A stretch of DNA of 64,000 bases from Tsuneonella sp. CC-YZS046. GTDB lineage: Bacteria; Pseudomonadota; Alphaproteobacteria; Sphingomonadales; Sphingomonadaceae. The DNA is taken from NCBI RefSeq assembly GCF_035581365.1, contig NZ_CP141590.1, positions 62,001 to 126,000 of the forward strand, written 5' to 3'. The position numbers were made by a program, and so were the translations under genes. Shown here piece after piece: positions 43,853-52,279 of the stretch (position 1 is the first letter of the stretch; each line of letters begins with the position of its first letter). The notes under the pieces were generated by a model that searched no databases, was not told the DNA's origin, and saw nothing but the letters and a program-made list of their open reading frames with translations.

Positions 43853-46474
43853 TCAGAAGCGGAAGGTTGCCTCCACCCCGTAGGTGCGCGGTTGAGCACG
43901 CGCGCGATAGCCATTGCCGAACAGGTTCTCGATCGAGATTCCGAACGGATAATAAGTCTCGTTGGTCAGGTTCTTGCCCCAGACCGAGAGGCTGTAGCGG
44001 CCCGCGTCATAGGTCACACGGCCGTTGAGCACCCAGTAGTCGCCTTCGCCCTGCGTGAACTTGCCGGTGGCGACCGTCGGCAGGACGCCGCGGCTGTAGT
44101 CCTTGTAGGCGTCATAGTAGAAGCGGCCGGTGTAGGATGCGTCACCATGCACCCTGATCGTGCCCTCGCCGATGTCCAGCGCATCCCAGTCGAAGGCGAG
44201 GTTGATCGAGGATTTTGCCGCATAGGGAAAAGGATTTCCGCCCACGCTGACATTGCCGCCGGACGACTGGACGCAGGAACCGTCCTGCGCCGGGAATTGG
44301 CCGGAAAGATCCAGCGCAGCGCAGGCAGCCTGATCGTAGCCCTTGTATTTGCTGTCGAGCAGGCCGAGCGAGGCCGACAGCTTCAGGCGATCGGTCGCGG
44401 CGAACTGGACGTCGAGTTCCAGGCCCTTGAGCGTGCCGTCGAGCGAGATCAGATTGGCGGTGGCGGTATTGTCCACGACCTGACCCTGCTGGCCCATGTA
44501 GTCATAGTAGAACAAGGCCCCGTTGATCTGCAGGCGGTTGTCGAAGAACCGGGTCTTGAAGCCGATCTCATAGGCGTTCACCTCTTCCGGATCGACGAAG
44601 TAGACCTGCGCGCTGCTGCCATAGGCCAGACCGTTGAAGGTGCCCGCGCGGTAGCCCCGGCTGTAGCTGGCATACATCATGACATTGTCGACCGGCTTCC
44701 AGTCCAGGATCGCGCGGCCGGAAAGCTTCTTTGACTTGCCGCGCCGCTCCAGCCCCTCGGGAACCGGAATGCCCAGATCGGCGAAGGACGGGATGACGAT
44801 GTTTCCGGCTTCATCATAGACGTTTTCAAGGAAATAGGGGTCCTCGAAAGCGGATACGGACAGCATCCGCGCCACGCCGGCATCGTCGTAATAGGTGGTG
44901 AGGCCGTCCTTGAAGGCGTTCTTGTCGATGGTGTAGCGAAGGCCGCCGGTCAGCTTCAGGGTCGGCGTCACTTCGAAGCTGCCTTCCCCGTAGATCGCCC
45001 AGCTCTTGCGGACCTGCTTGAAGTGCTGGGTCGCGGTGATGCCGGTGGGCAGCGAGCTGGCGGAAAGGGCGGTGCCGTTGAAGCCGCCGGCCGGATTGAA
45101 ATAGGATTGCCAGCCGCCGGGGATCGCATCGTAGGCTCCGAGCGCACCGAAGGCGGCATTCACGTCGCGCAGCGAGTTGAAGAAGTCCGGCCTGTTGTCC
45201 GCCGTGATGCTGTCGCGCCCGTAATAGGCGCCCACGATCATCTTGAACGGGCCATCGCCATAATCCAGCCGGACATCCTGGTTGAAGGCGTTGAAGTTGG
45301 ATTCATATCCGATCGAGCAGCCCCGGAACGGGGTTCCGTCGCAATCCGTCGGCGAGTTCAGGTAGCGGCCTGAATCGTAACCCGAGATCGAGGTAAGGTT
45401 GAGGCTGTCCGTCAGTTCCGCCTTCACGGTCAGGACCGCGCCTTCCGCGCGGGTGATGGCGGTGCCGATCGTGTCCGCTTCCAGTTCGTTGACGCCCAGC
45501 CCATTGCCGGACTGGCTGTAGGAGGCGGGAAGGATGCCGGCCCCGTTCGGGCCAAGCGCCTGGAACAGCCCACCGAGCAGGAAGTTCGGGCTGTTATAGT
45601 CGATGACGTCGCTGTTCCTGTCCTGGCCCGTCGGCAGCGGCCCTTCGGCGCCGCCCTTGGCCTTGGCGTAATAGCCCTTCAGCGAGATATCCAGCCGATC
45701 GGACGGCTTGACCCGCAGCGTGCCGCGGATGCCATAGCTTTCGACCCCGCCCGGATCGCGGCCGGTCGCGAGGTTCAGGCCGGAGGCGCCACCGGCAGCC
45801 CAGGTGTTGAGGCCCGCCGGCAGGCGGTTGTGGATGTAGGGATCGGAATTGACGTAGGTGCCGGCGAGGCGGATGCCGATCTTGTCGGTGACAGGGGTGA
45901 ATTCCACGGCGCCTTCGGCGTTGTAGCGGTCGTAATTGCCGTAGCCGAGCGTCAGCTGGCCATTGGTGCCTTCCAGGTCGGGCTTGCGGGTGATGAAGTT
46001 GATCGCGCCGCCGGTGGTGTTGCGGCCGTAGAGCGTGCCCTGCGGGCCGCGCACCACTTCGACCTGCTCCAGATCGTAGAGCTGCTGGCCATGGCTGGCG
46101 CGGAAGGCCTGATAGACCTCGTCGACATAGACGCCGACGGGCGAAGCCGCGTTGGCATTGTATTCGGTGCCCACACCGACGCCGCGCAGGGAGAAATTCG
46201 GCTGCTGGCTGCCATAGGGCGAGGATACTTGCAGATTGGGCATCGAGCCGTTGAGGTCCGATGTTTCGAAGACGCCCTTCGCCTGGAGGGCGGAGGAAGA
46301 GATTGCGGAAACGGCGACCGGAACGTCCTGCAGGTTTTCACTGCGCTTGGTGGCGGTGACGACGATTTCCTCAAGACCGCCGGTGGACGATCCGCTTTCG
46401 CTTTGCTGGGCAAATGCCGGTGCCGCGATTCCGGCAGCCAGCGCAAAGACGCTTACGGCAGCAATGGCCTTCAT
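43853..46474 (-). CDS. TonB-dependent outer-membrane receptor 3
   Basis: 873 residues from ATG 46474 with GGGGAGG seven bases upstream; the longer reading from 46510 is not needed. Signal peptide MKAIAAVSVFALAAGIAAPA-FAQ, TonB-box-like EEIVVTATKRSENLQD, plug with VEVVRGPQGTLYGRNTTGGA and a barrel ending RTYGVEATFRF. A palindrome at 46515-46538 lies just upstream. Its place between the Rieske cluster and the CoA cluster suggests it feeds one of them. Confidence 0.92.
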   Translation of the reverse strand: MKAIAAVSVFALAAGIAAPAFAQQSESGSSTGGLEEIVVTATKRSENLQDVPVAVSAISSSALQAKGVFETSDLNGSMPNLQVSSPYGSQQPNFSLRGVGVGTEYNANAASPVGVYVDEVYQAFRASHGQQLYDLEQVEVVRGPQGTLYGRNTTGGAINFITRKPDLEGTNGQLTLGYGNYDRYNAEGAVEFTPVTDKIGIRLAGTYVNSDPYIHNRLPAGLNTWAAGGASGLNLATGRDPGGVESYGIRGTLRVKPSDRLDISLKGYYAKAKGGAEGPLPTGQDRNSDVIDYNSPNFLLGGLFQALGPNGAGILPASYSQSGNGLGVNELEADTIGTAITRAEGAVLTVKAELTDSLNLTSISGYDSGRYLNSPTDCDGTPFRGCSIGYESNFNAFNQDVRLDYGDGPFKMIVGAYYGRDSITADNRPDFFNSLRDVNAAFGALGAYDAIPGGWQSYFNPAGGFNGTALSASSLPTGITATQHFKQVRKSWAIYGEGSFEVTPTLKLTGGLRYTIDKNAFKDGLTTYYDDAGVARMLSVSAFEDPYFLENVYDEAGNIVIPSFADLGIPVPEGLERRGKSKKLSGRAILDWKPVDNVMMYASYSRGYRAGTFNGLAYGSSAQVYFVDPEEVNAYEIGFKTRFFDNRLQINGALFYYDYMGQQGQVVDNTATANLISLDGTLKGLELDVQFAATDRLKLSASLGLLDSKYKGYDQAACAALDLSGQFPAQDGSCVQSSGGNVSVGGNPFPYAAKSSINLAFDWDALDIGEGTIRVHGDASYTGRFYYDAYKDYSRGVLPTVATGKFTQGEGDYWVLNGRVTYDAGRYSLSVWGKNLTNETYYPFGISIENLFGNGYRARAQPRTYGVEATFRF

Positions 46475-46888
46475 ATGATCCTCCCCTTGTAGAGCGTTCA
46501 CAAGTTCCACGTATTTTTGCGTGAACGGATACGCAAAATACGATCGCCGAGCATCATGTCAACTGATTTACGATTTTTATTATCGAAAATATCACTGTAA
46601 AACAGTTGATTGTATTCCAATTATTGCCAATTCGGATAATATACAAAGTAACCAGTTTAGAACATTGTTCGGGAAAAAACCCAAGGGGATCGGAAAGTTT
46701 GCTGGAACGATGTTCGGCTTTTTAAGCCAGTTGGCGCGGCTTCCCAGCCGGGCAAAGGGCGCTCTTTTTCCGTCAGTGCAATGAAGGGCACGGAGATGAT
46801 GCGCGGCATGGCGAATGCCTTGGGGAGAGCAATGGAAGAAGCGGATTGGAGGTCGAGTCGCGCCCCTCGGCGCAGGGCACGGTCCGGC
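46475..46888. other. 414-bp AT-rich gap upstream of TonB receptor 3
   Basis: Contains the palindrome at 46515-46538 and a strikingly AT-rich stretch (about 46550-46680) with several nested short inverted repeats such as ACTGTAAAACAGT. No coding region I can support; an 87-residue plus-strand reading there looks like chance. Confidence 0.45.
46515..46538. promoter_or_regulatory. Palindromic site ahead of TonB receptor 3
   Basis: TTTTGCGT (46515-46522), 8-bp spacer GAACGGAT, ACGCAAAA (46531-46538): perfect 8-bp arms, 40 bp from the start codon at 46474. The dimensions (8-8-8) match the operator in front of the Rieske gene, though the letters differ. The regulator is not known. Confidence 0.6.
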
Positions 46889-47230
46889 CTATCGCGCTGA
46901 CGGCAATTTCGTGCGCGGCATCGTCCGGGAGAGTATCCTCTCGTCGGTCCAGATGACCTCGGTCGTGTGATCGACGCGGACGGAGCAGATCCCCGCGATA
47001 TTCCGGAGAGATTGTTCGATATAGTCTCGCATTCCCCCGAAGTGGACGCAGGCCGTGTCCGTCAGGCACAATGTGATGGTCACGGCGCCGTCGGCCGCAA
47101 TGGCGACATTCTCGACCAGCCCCATTTCCAGCAGGCTCATCGGCTTGCCCATCGCGATGCTGCAGGGGTCCGTAATCGCATCGAGCCGTGCGTGGATTAC
47201 TTCCAGCATCAGGGCCTGGTCCCGGGTCAT
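46889..47230 (-). CDS. MIP18/DUF59-family iron-sulfur assembly-type protein
   Basis: 113 residues from ATG 47230, start overlapping the amidohydrolase stop (ATGA). MTRDQALMLEVIHARLDAIT, DPCSIAMGKPMSLLEMGLVE and the CVHFGG loop match the DUF59 domain (P-C-S at the top, cysteine in the loop). DUF59 proteins (SufT, PaaD) help insert Fe-S clusters or assist diiron or Rieske oxygenases. I recall amidohydrolase-DUF59 pairs next to propane-type monooxygenase genes, which would fit support of an oxygenase here. Confidence 0.7.
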   Translation of the reverse strand: MTRDQALMLEVIHARLDAITDPCSIAMGKPMSLLEMGLVENVAIAADGAVTITLCLTDTACVHFGGMRDYIEQSLRNIAGICSVRVDHTTEVIWTDERILSRTMPRTKLPSAR

Positions 47231-48288
47231 CCGCGAATGGCGCTCCAGGGCTGGGGAATGCCCTCCGCGCGGGCCAGCGCGAAAACGTCCTCCGCAATGC
47301 GGGGCAGCAGCGCGTCCGCGTCGAACCCATAGAGCCCGAGGCCGTTGCGCCCCAGGATGTTCGCCCGGTCTTCCGGGGTCAGCGCGCGGATGCCGAACTC
47401 CTCCTGCCACTCGGTCGGGAACTGGTAATCGCGGAATGCCTCGATCAACGGGCGCGGATGGGTGAGATTATTGCCGCTGGCGAACAGCAGGCGGTCCGAC
47501 CCGACTTCCGTCACCATCCGGCCTATCACCCTGGCGAAGACGCGCGGCCTGGTGAGCAGGAAGGAGAAGGTGGATTCCAGCGTCATGTAAAGATTGGGAT
47601 GGCGCTTCATCAGCTCGATCGATTCATCGAGGAAGGCCGCTCCGCCATGCACCATCTCGAACCGGATGTCCGGAAAGCGCGCGAGCGGCGAGTCCATGTC
47701 GTCGATCTCGAAAGCTTCTTTCGGCGCTGGCGCGAGCCAAAGCGCCTTGTGGACCGCGATGCGGCTGATGCCGAGGGACTGGCAATATTCGAAGAATGGC
47801 GTTGCCCAATCCGCCCCGTCCATCCGCCAGCCTTGGCCGACCCCGCCATAGAAGAAGGCGGGATAGAGCTTCACCCCGTCGATGCCCAATTCCTCCACCT
47901 GCTGCCTCAACTCCTCCTTGGCGCTTGCGACGCCTGGATTGCCGGCCGTGCCATACATCTTCACCCGGTCGGGGTGCGCGTCGCGGAAGGCGGCGCATTT
48001 TTCCGGCAGGGTTATATGGCCGAGGCCGAAGCCGAGATTGGGCAGGGCGTGCAGCACCGCGAAATCGACCGGGCTTTCGACGAATTCGGCCCTGCCTATC
48101 GTGTCGAAGGAATGGTCGCGAAAGAACTCGTCCGGCCGGAGCGCGTAATCGGCATGCGCTTCATCGAAGGAGAGCTTGTGCGAGGCGTAAACGGCCTCGA
48201 TCTGCGCTTCTGCCGCCGGGTTCTGGTTTTCCGGCGACATGTCCCACGGATGGACCACCGCATCGACGATGATCTGGCCGTCGATCAT
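47227..48288 (-). CDS. Amidohydrolase-superfamily protein (ACMSD-like)
   Basis: 353 residues. IIVDAVVHPWDMSPEN at the N-terminus, GIDGVKLYPAFFYGG with the carboxylated-Lys region, MVHGGAAFLDESIELMKRHP and LLFASGNNLTHPRP at strand 8 give the barrel order of the amidohydrolase 2 group (ACMSD, gamma-resorcylate decarboxylase). The first HxH pair is reduced to a single His (VVHPWD), so the metal site may be altered. Coupled by ATGA on both sides in the leftward operon. Decarboxylase or hydrolase role is possible; not decided. Confidence 0.7.
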   Translation of the reverse strand: MIDGQIIVDAVVHPWDMSPENQNPAAEAQIEAVYASHKLSFDEAHADYALRPDEFFRDHSFDTIGRAEFVESPVDFAVLHALPNLGFGLGHITLPEKCAAFRDAHPDRVKMYGTAGNPGVASAKEELRQQVEELGIDGVKLYPAFFYGGVGQGWRMDGADWATPFFEYCQSLGISRIAVHKALWLAPAPKEAFEIDDMDSPLARFPDIRFEMVHGGAAFLDESIELMKRHPNLYMTLESTFSFLLTRPRVFARVIGRMVTEVGSDRLLFASGNNLTHPRPLIEAFRDYQFPTEWQEEFGIRALTPEDRANILGRNGLGLYGFDADALLPRIAEDVFALARAEGIPQPWSAIRG

Positions 48289-49100
48289 CTCGGGCCATCG
48301 TTCCGGTTATAGATCGGGTCGCGCTTTTCCAGCGCGGCATTCACGCCCTCGCGCAGATCGTCGCTGTAGGTCAGCGCCGCGACCGCCCAGAAGCTGGCGT
48401 TCATCGAGCCTTGCAGATCCATGTGCCAGCTCTGGCGCAGCTGCTGCTTGGTCGCTTCGATGGCCAGGCGCGGGCGTTCCGCTATGCGCGCGGCCAGCCC
48501 CACCGCCGTGTCCAGCAGCTCCTCCGGCTCCACCACGCGATTGACCAGTCCGATCTCCAGCGCCTGCGCGGCATCGACCAGATCCCCGGTCAGGGCGAGT
48601 TCGGCCGCCATGCCGCTGCCCACCAGCCGGGGCAGGAAATAGGTTCCGCCATTGCCGGGATTGAGCCCCAGCTTGATGTAGGTTTCGCCGAGCTTCGCCC
48701 GGGTGGAGGCGATCCGGATGTCGCAGGCCAGCGCGAAGTCCAGCCCGCCGGCGGTCGCCCCGCCATTGATCGCTGCGATCACGGGGAGGCGGCAGGAGAC
48801 GATCTTCTGCGTCACCGGCCATAGCACCCGGGCGTTGTAGGGCTCCTGCGTCCCGGCGTGATCTTCATCGAGATAGCGTTTGAACTCAACCAGATCGGCC
48901 CCCGCGCAAAACTGCTTGCCCGCCCCGGTAATGACGAGGACGCGGACGGAGAAATCCTCTTCCAGCACGTTGAGCGCATGGATCAGGTCGGCGGCGAGTT
49001 CGGGGACCACGCCATTGCCCCTGTCCGGCCGGTTGAGCGTGATGAGGGCGACCCCGTCCGCCGGGCGTTCCAGGATGATCGTGTCGTAAGCTGTCGTCAT
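48285..49100 (-). CDS. Enoyl-CoA hydratase/isomerase family protein
   Basis: 271 residues from ATG 49100, ATGA overlaps at both ends. Crotonase fold: LITLNRPDRGNGVVPELAAD, oxyanion-hole segment GAGKQFCAGADLVEFKR and AINGGATAGGLDFALACDIR, then ETYIKLGLNPGNGGTYFLPR with the usual acidic catalytic position region. The length is standard. Acts on a CoA ester in the leftward catabolic operon. Confidence 0.85.
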   Translation of the reverse strand: MTTAYDTIILERPADGVALITLNRPDRGNGVVPELAADLIHALNVLEEDFSVRVLVITGAGKQFCAGADLVEFKRYLDEDHAGTQEPYNARVLWPVTQKIVSCRLPVIAAINGGATAGGLDFALACDIRIASTRAKLGETYIKLGLNPGNGGTYFLPRLVGSGMAAELALTGDLVDAAQALEIGLVNRVVEPEELLDTAVGLAARIAERPRLAIEATKQQLRQSWHMDLQGSMNASFWAVAALTYSDDLREGVNAALEKRDPIYNRNDGPR

Positions 49101-50275
49101 CGGCTGCCTCCCTCCCGCTCGAGGATTGTCGCGATGGCAAGCGCATAGGAGCCATCGAGCCATCCGCCGCCATTCACTGCCATGCCGATCCTTGCCTTGT
49201 CGATCTGGCGGTCCCCGGCTTCCCCGCGCAATTGCAGGACAAGCTCGCAAAGCTGCGCGCAGCCGGTCGCCCCCAGCGCATGGCCACGGCTCAGCAGGCC
49301 GCCGCTCATATTGACCGGGTGCGGGCCGGCCGGCTGGGTCAGTCCCTCTCGCGCCAGGACGAAGCCTTCCCCTTCCGCGCACAGGCCGATCTCGTGATAC
49401 TGGATCAACTCGGCCGGCGCCGCCGCGTCGTGCAGCTCGATCACGTCGCAATCCGCCGCGCCCAGCCCGGCGATTTCATAGGCCTTGGCGGCGGCATCCG
49501 CGACCGGCCTGCCGGCCGCGCCCGAGGCATTCTGGCAGGCGCGCACAATGATGGCGGGGGCAGGCAGGCCGCGGGCGCGCTCCTCCGAGCAGACGAGAAT
49601 GGCGGCCGCTCCATCGGTCATCGGCGAGCACATCGCCAGGGTCAGCGGCGGCGCGATCATCCGGCCATTCAGCACGTCTTCGATGGTTTGGGGCGTGCGC
49701 ATCTGCGCCAGCGGATTACGGGTGGCATTGTCACGGTTCTTCACGGCAATGCGCGCGAAATCCTCGGGTGTTGCGCCATAGTCGTCCAGATAGCTCTGCG
49801 CGACCTGCGCATAATAATCCATCAGGATCGAGTTCGTGCTCTCGACGCCCGGTTCCGCTTCGCCGATGTCGTCGATATCCGTCGAACCGCGCAGCGCGTT
49901 GAACGCGCGCGTCCGGTCCGCATGGAACATCTGCTCCACCCCCAGCGCCAGCACCACTTCCGCACAGCCGCTCGCCACCCCTTCCACCGCGAGCAGGAGG
50001 GCCGAACCCCCCGAGGCGCAGGCGTTCTCGACATTGATGAGCGGCAAATGGCCGAGCGGGTGATCGCGGAAAGCGACCTGGCCCTTGATCATGTCCTGCT
50101 GGAGGACGGTGGGCGCGATGGCATTGCCGAAATAGACCCGGTTCGTGTCCGTGAAGGCGAGGCCCGCCGACCTGTAGGCTCGCTCGGTCGCTTCCACCGA
50201 CAGGCTGCGCAGGCCCCGTCCCGGCTGTTTGCCGAACTGCGTCATGCCGACGCCCACGATGGCGACGCGCCTCAT
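49097..50275 (-). CDS. Thiolase (SCP-x/acetyl-CoA acetyltransferase type), catalytic residues intact
   Basis: 392 residues. Cys nucleophile visible at C86 in INVENACASGGSALLLAVEG, the conserved HDAAAPAELIQYHEIGL block and MSGGLLSRGHALGATGCAQ with the His of the GHxxGATG motif. With both Cys and His present it should cleave 3-ketoacyl-CoA, unlike the two degenerate thiolase-fold proteins in this region. Coupled by ATGA to the CoA ligase before and the enoyl-CoA hydratase after. Confidence 0.85.
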   Translation of the reverse strand: MRRVAIVGVGMTQFGKQPGRGLRSLSVEATERAYRSAGLAFTDTNRVYFGNAIAPTVLQQDMIKGQVAFRDHPLGHLPLINVENACASGGSALLLAVEGVASGCAEVVLALGVEQMFHADRTRAFNALRGSTDIDDIGEAEPGVESTNSILMDYYAQVAQSYLDDYGATPEDFARIAVKNRDNATRNPLAQMRTPQTIEDVLNGRMIAPPLTLAMCSPMTDGAAAILVCSEERARGLPAPAIIVRACQNASGAAGRPVADAAAKAYEIAGLGAADCDVIELHDAAAPAELIQYHEIGLCAEGEGFVLAREGLTQPAGPHPVNMSGGLLSRGHALGATGCAQLCELVLQLRGEAGDRQIDKARIGMAVNGGGWLDGSYALAIATILEREGGSR

Positions 50276-51873
50276 GCTTCGCTTGCCCTATGCGGTTTGG
50301 CCTCCACCGCTGCGCCGCCGCCGATCCGGCCGGAATGGCCCTGCCAGTATCGGTCGCGCACTTCGCGGCGCAGGATCTTGCCATAGCCGCTGACCGGCAG
50401 ATCATCGACGAAGTCCACGGCCTTGGGCTTCTTGTAGCCGGCCAGGTGCTCGCCGCAGAAGGCGATGATGTCCTGCGCCGTCAGGGCCTCGCCCGGCTTG
50501 GGGACGACTACCGCGTGAACCGCCTCGCCCCAGTAGGCATCCGGAATGCCGAACACGACGCAATTGGCGACCGCCGGATGCAGGATGATCACTTCCTCGA
50601 CCTCGCGCGGATAGATGTTGTTGCCGCCGGAGATCACCATGTCCTTGGCGCGGTCGAGCAGGAAGAGATAGCCGTGCTCGTCGAAATAGCCGATGTCCCC
50701 GGTATGCAGCCATCCGCCCCGCAGGGCTTCCGCGCTGGCTTCCGGATTGTTCCAGTATCCCGGCATCACGACATCGCCGCGGACGACCACCTCTCCCGCC
50801 TGACCTGCGGGCAGCGGGTTGCCATCGGCATCGATGCAGAGCGCTTCCACATCGGTGCGGACCTGCCCGGCGGAGCCGATGCGCGGATCGTTCGCCGCCA
50901 GCAGTTCCGCATGGCGTTCGCGGCTCATGCCGGTGATCGTGATCGGCGCTTCGCCCTGGCCGTAGAGCTGGACGAAGATCGGGCCGAACGCCTCCATCGC
51001 CCTTTTGAGCTGCTCGACATAGATCGGCGCGCCGCCGTAGCAGATCGCCTGCAGGCTGGAGAGGTCGTGGCGGCCCGGCACATGGTCCTCCAGCATCCGG
51101 ATGATCTGGGTGGGGGCCATGAAGGCGATATGAGAAACCTTCAGCTGCTCGACCGTGGACAGCAGATTGTCGACATCGAAGCTCGCGCTGCCGGTGATGG
51201 CGTTGACGGCGCCGCGCGCCACGGCGGGCAGGGCGACGATGCCGCTGCCATGCGACATCGGCGCGCAATGCAGCACCATCTCGCCCGGCTGGATATTGTG
51301 CAGGTCGGCCAGGTAATTCATGATCACGCAGCGGACCATGCGGTGGTTCCACATCGCCCCTTTGGGCTTGCCGGTGGTGCCGGAGGTGTAGAACAGCCAG
51401 CACAGATCTTCCGGCGCGGCTTCGACGGCGGCGGCAAGGGCATCTGCCGGGTCGATCAGCGCGGCGAATGGCTTCGTTCCTTCGGCGGGCGCGGTGCAGA
51501 TGCGGGCCACCGTGCCGAACAGGGCGGCGTGGGCCATGATCCCGTCCTGGTATTCCGGCCCGTGGATCAGGATCTTCGCGCCGCTATCCTGCACGATATA
51601 AGCCATTTCCCGGGAATGCAGCCGTGCATTGACCGGCACCACGACCAGCCCAGCGGCAAAGCAGCCGAAGATCACTTCCATGATGCGGGGTGAATTGGCG
51701 AGGCAGAAAGCTACGCGGTCGCCCGGTTCGCAGCCCATCGCCAGCAGATTGCCGCCTATGGCAAGGGCCCGGTCGCGAAACTCGCGATAGGTCAGCCGTT
51801 CCTCTCCCTGCAGTAGGGCAAGCCCATCCGGGCGGCGCCGGGCGGACTTCTCGAGGAACGCGAAGCTGTTCAC
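50272..51873 (-). CDS. Acyl-CoA synthetase (AMP-forming ligase)
   Basis: About 533 residues from a GTG at 51873 (VNSFAFLEKSARRRPDG); an ATG at 51924 would overlap the DUF35 gene by 41 bp and is a less natural start. Adenylation core motifs: FYTSGTTGKPKGAMWNHRM (A3), AICYGGAPIY, QLYGQGEAPITITG (A5), WLHTGDIGYFDEHGYLFLLD (A7) and GKILRREVRD near the end (A10). It activates a carboxylate catabolite for the thiolase and hydratases of the same operon. Confidence 0.85.
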   Translation of the reverse strand: MNSFAFLEKSARRRPDGLALLQGEERLTYREFRDRALAIGGNLLAMGCEPGDRVAFCLANSPRIMEVIFGCFAAGLVVVPVNARLHSREMAYIVQDSGAKILIHGPEYQDGIMAHAALFGTVARICTAPAEGTKPFAALIDPADALAAAVEAAPEDLCWLFYTSGTTGKPKGAMWNHRMVRCVIMNYLADLHNIQPGEMVLHCAPMSHGSGIVALPAVARGAVNAITGSASFDVDNLLSTVEQLKVSHIAFMAPTQIIRMLEDHVPGRHDLSSLQAICYGGAPIYVEQLKRAMEAFGPIFVQLYGQGEAPITITGMSRERHAELLAANDPRIGSAGQVRTDVEALCIDADGNPLPAGQAGEVVVRGDVVMPGYWNNPEASAEALRGGWLHTGDIGYFDEHGYLFLLDRAKDMVISGGNNIYPREVEEVIILHPAVANCVVFGIPDAYWGEAVHAVVVPKPGEALTAQDIIAFCGEHLAGYKKPKAVDFVDDLPVSGYGKILRREVRDRYWQGHSGRIGGGAAVEAKPHRASEA

Positions 51874-51883
51874 CGTGCCGCCG

Positions 51884-52276
51884 TCAGCTTGCCGATCGGC
51901 GGAAGAGGGCGCATTCGCGCCCATCTTCCTTGCCTACGAATTCGACCCTGTCGTCGCAGCGATAGGCTGACCAGTCCTCCTCGCCTTCGGGCTGGAGGCG
52001 GACCGCGAGCTGAACCCCTTCGTCGAGCTTCACCACGCCGATGGCGTAGGGGATGTCGGCCTCGAAGCCTTCGGGCGCGCCCTGCCGCAGCACGCAGAAG
52101 CTGTGCAGCGTGCCTTTGCCCGCCGATTTCAGCCAGCCGAGATTTTCGGACTGGCAATGCGGGCAGGCATAGCGCGGCCACATGTTCGGCTTGCCGCACT
52201 CATTGCAGTTCTGGACCAGCAATTCGCCGGCGGCGAGGCCGTCGCGGAATTCGGAAACGATCTTGGGCAGGTTCAT
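51884..52276 (-). CDS. DUF35 (Zn-ribbon plus OB-fold) protein, copy 1
   Basis: 130 residues. Zinc ribbon CNECGK and CPHCQS with C24, C27, C38, C41, followed by the OB-fold (GTLHSFCVLRQGAPEGFEAD, IPYAIGVVKLDEGVQLAV). DUF35 proteins partner thiolase-fold proteins, as ChsH2 does with Ltp2, channeling acyl-CoA substrates. Start is three bases after the stop of the thiolase-fold gene at 52280, so the two form one unit. Confidence 0.85.
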   Translation of the reverse strand: MNLPKIVSEFRDGLAAGELLVQNCNECGKPNMWPRYACPHCQSENLGWLKSAGKGTLHSFCVLRQGAPEGFEADIPYAIGVVKLDEGVQLAVRLQPEGEEDWSAYRCDDRVEFVGKEDGRECALFRRSAS

Positions 52277-52279
52277 CGC

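Noticed and set aside
46521-46784. 87-codon plus-strand reading upstream of receptor 3
   Set aside because: It lies in AT-rich regulatory DNA overlapping the palindrome and shows no domain.
50290-51693. 467-codon open reading on the plus strand opposite the CoA ligase
   Set aside because: It is the antisense mirror of a high-GC gene with no recognised domain; the minus-strand ligase carries all adenylation motifs.
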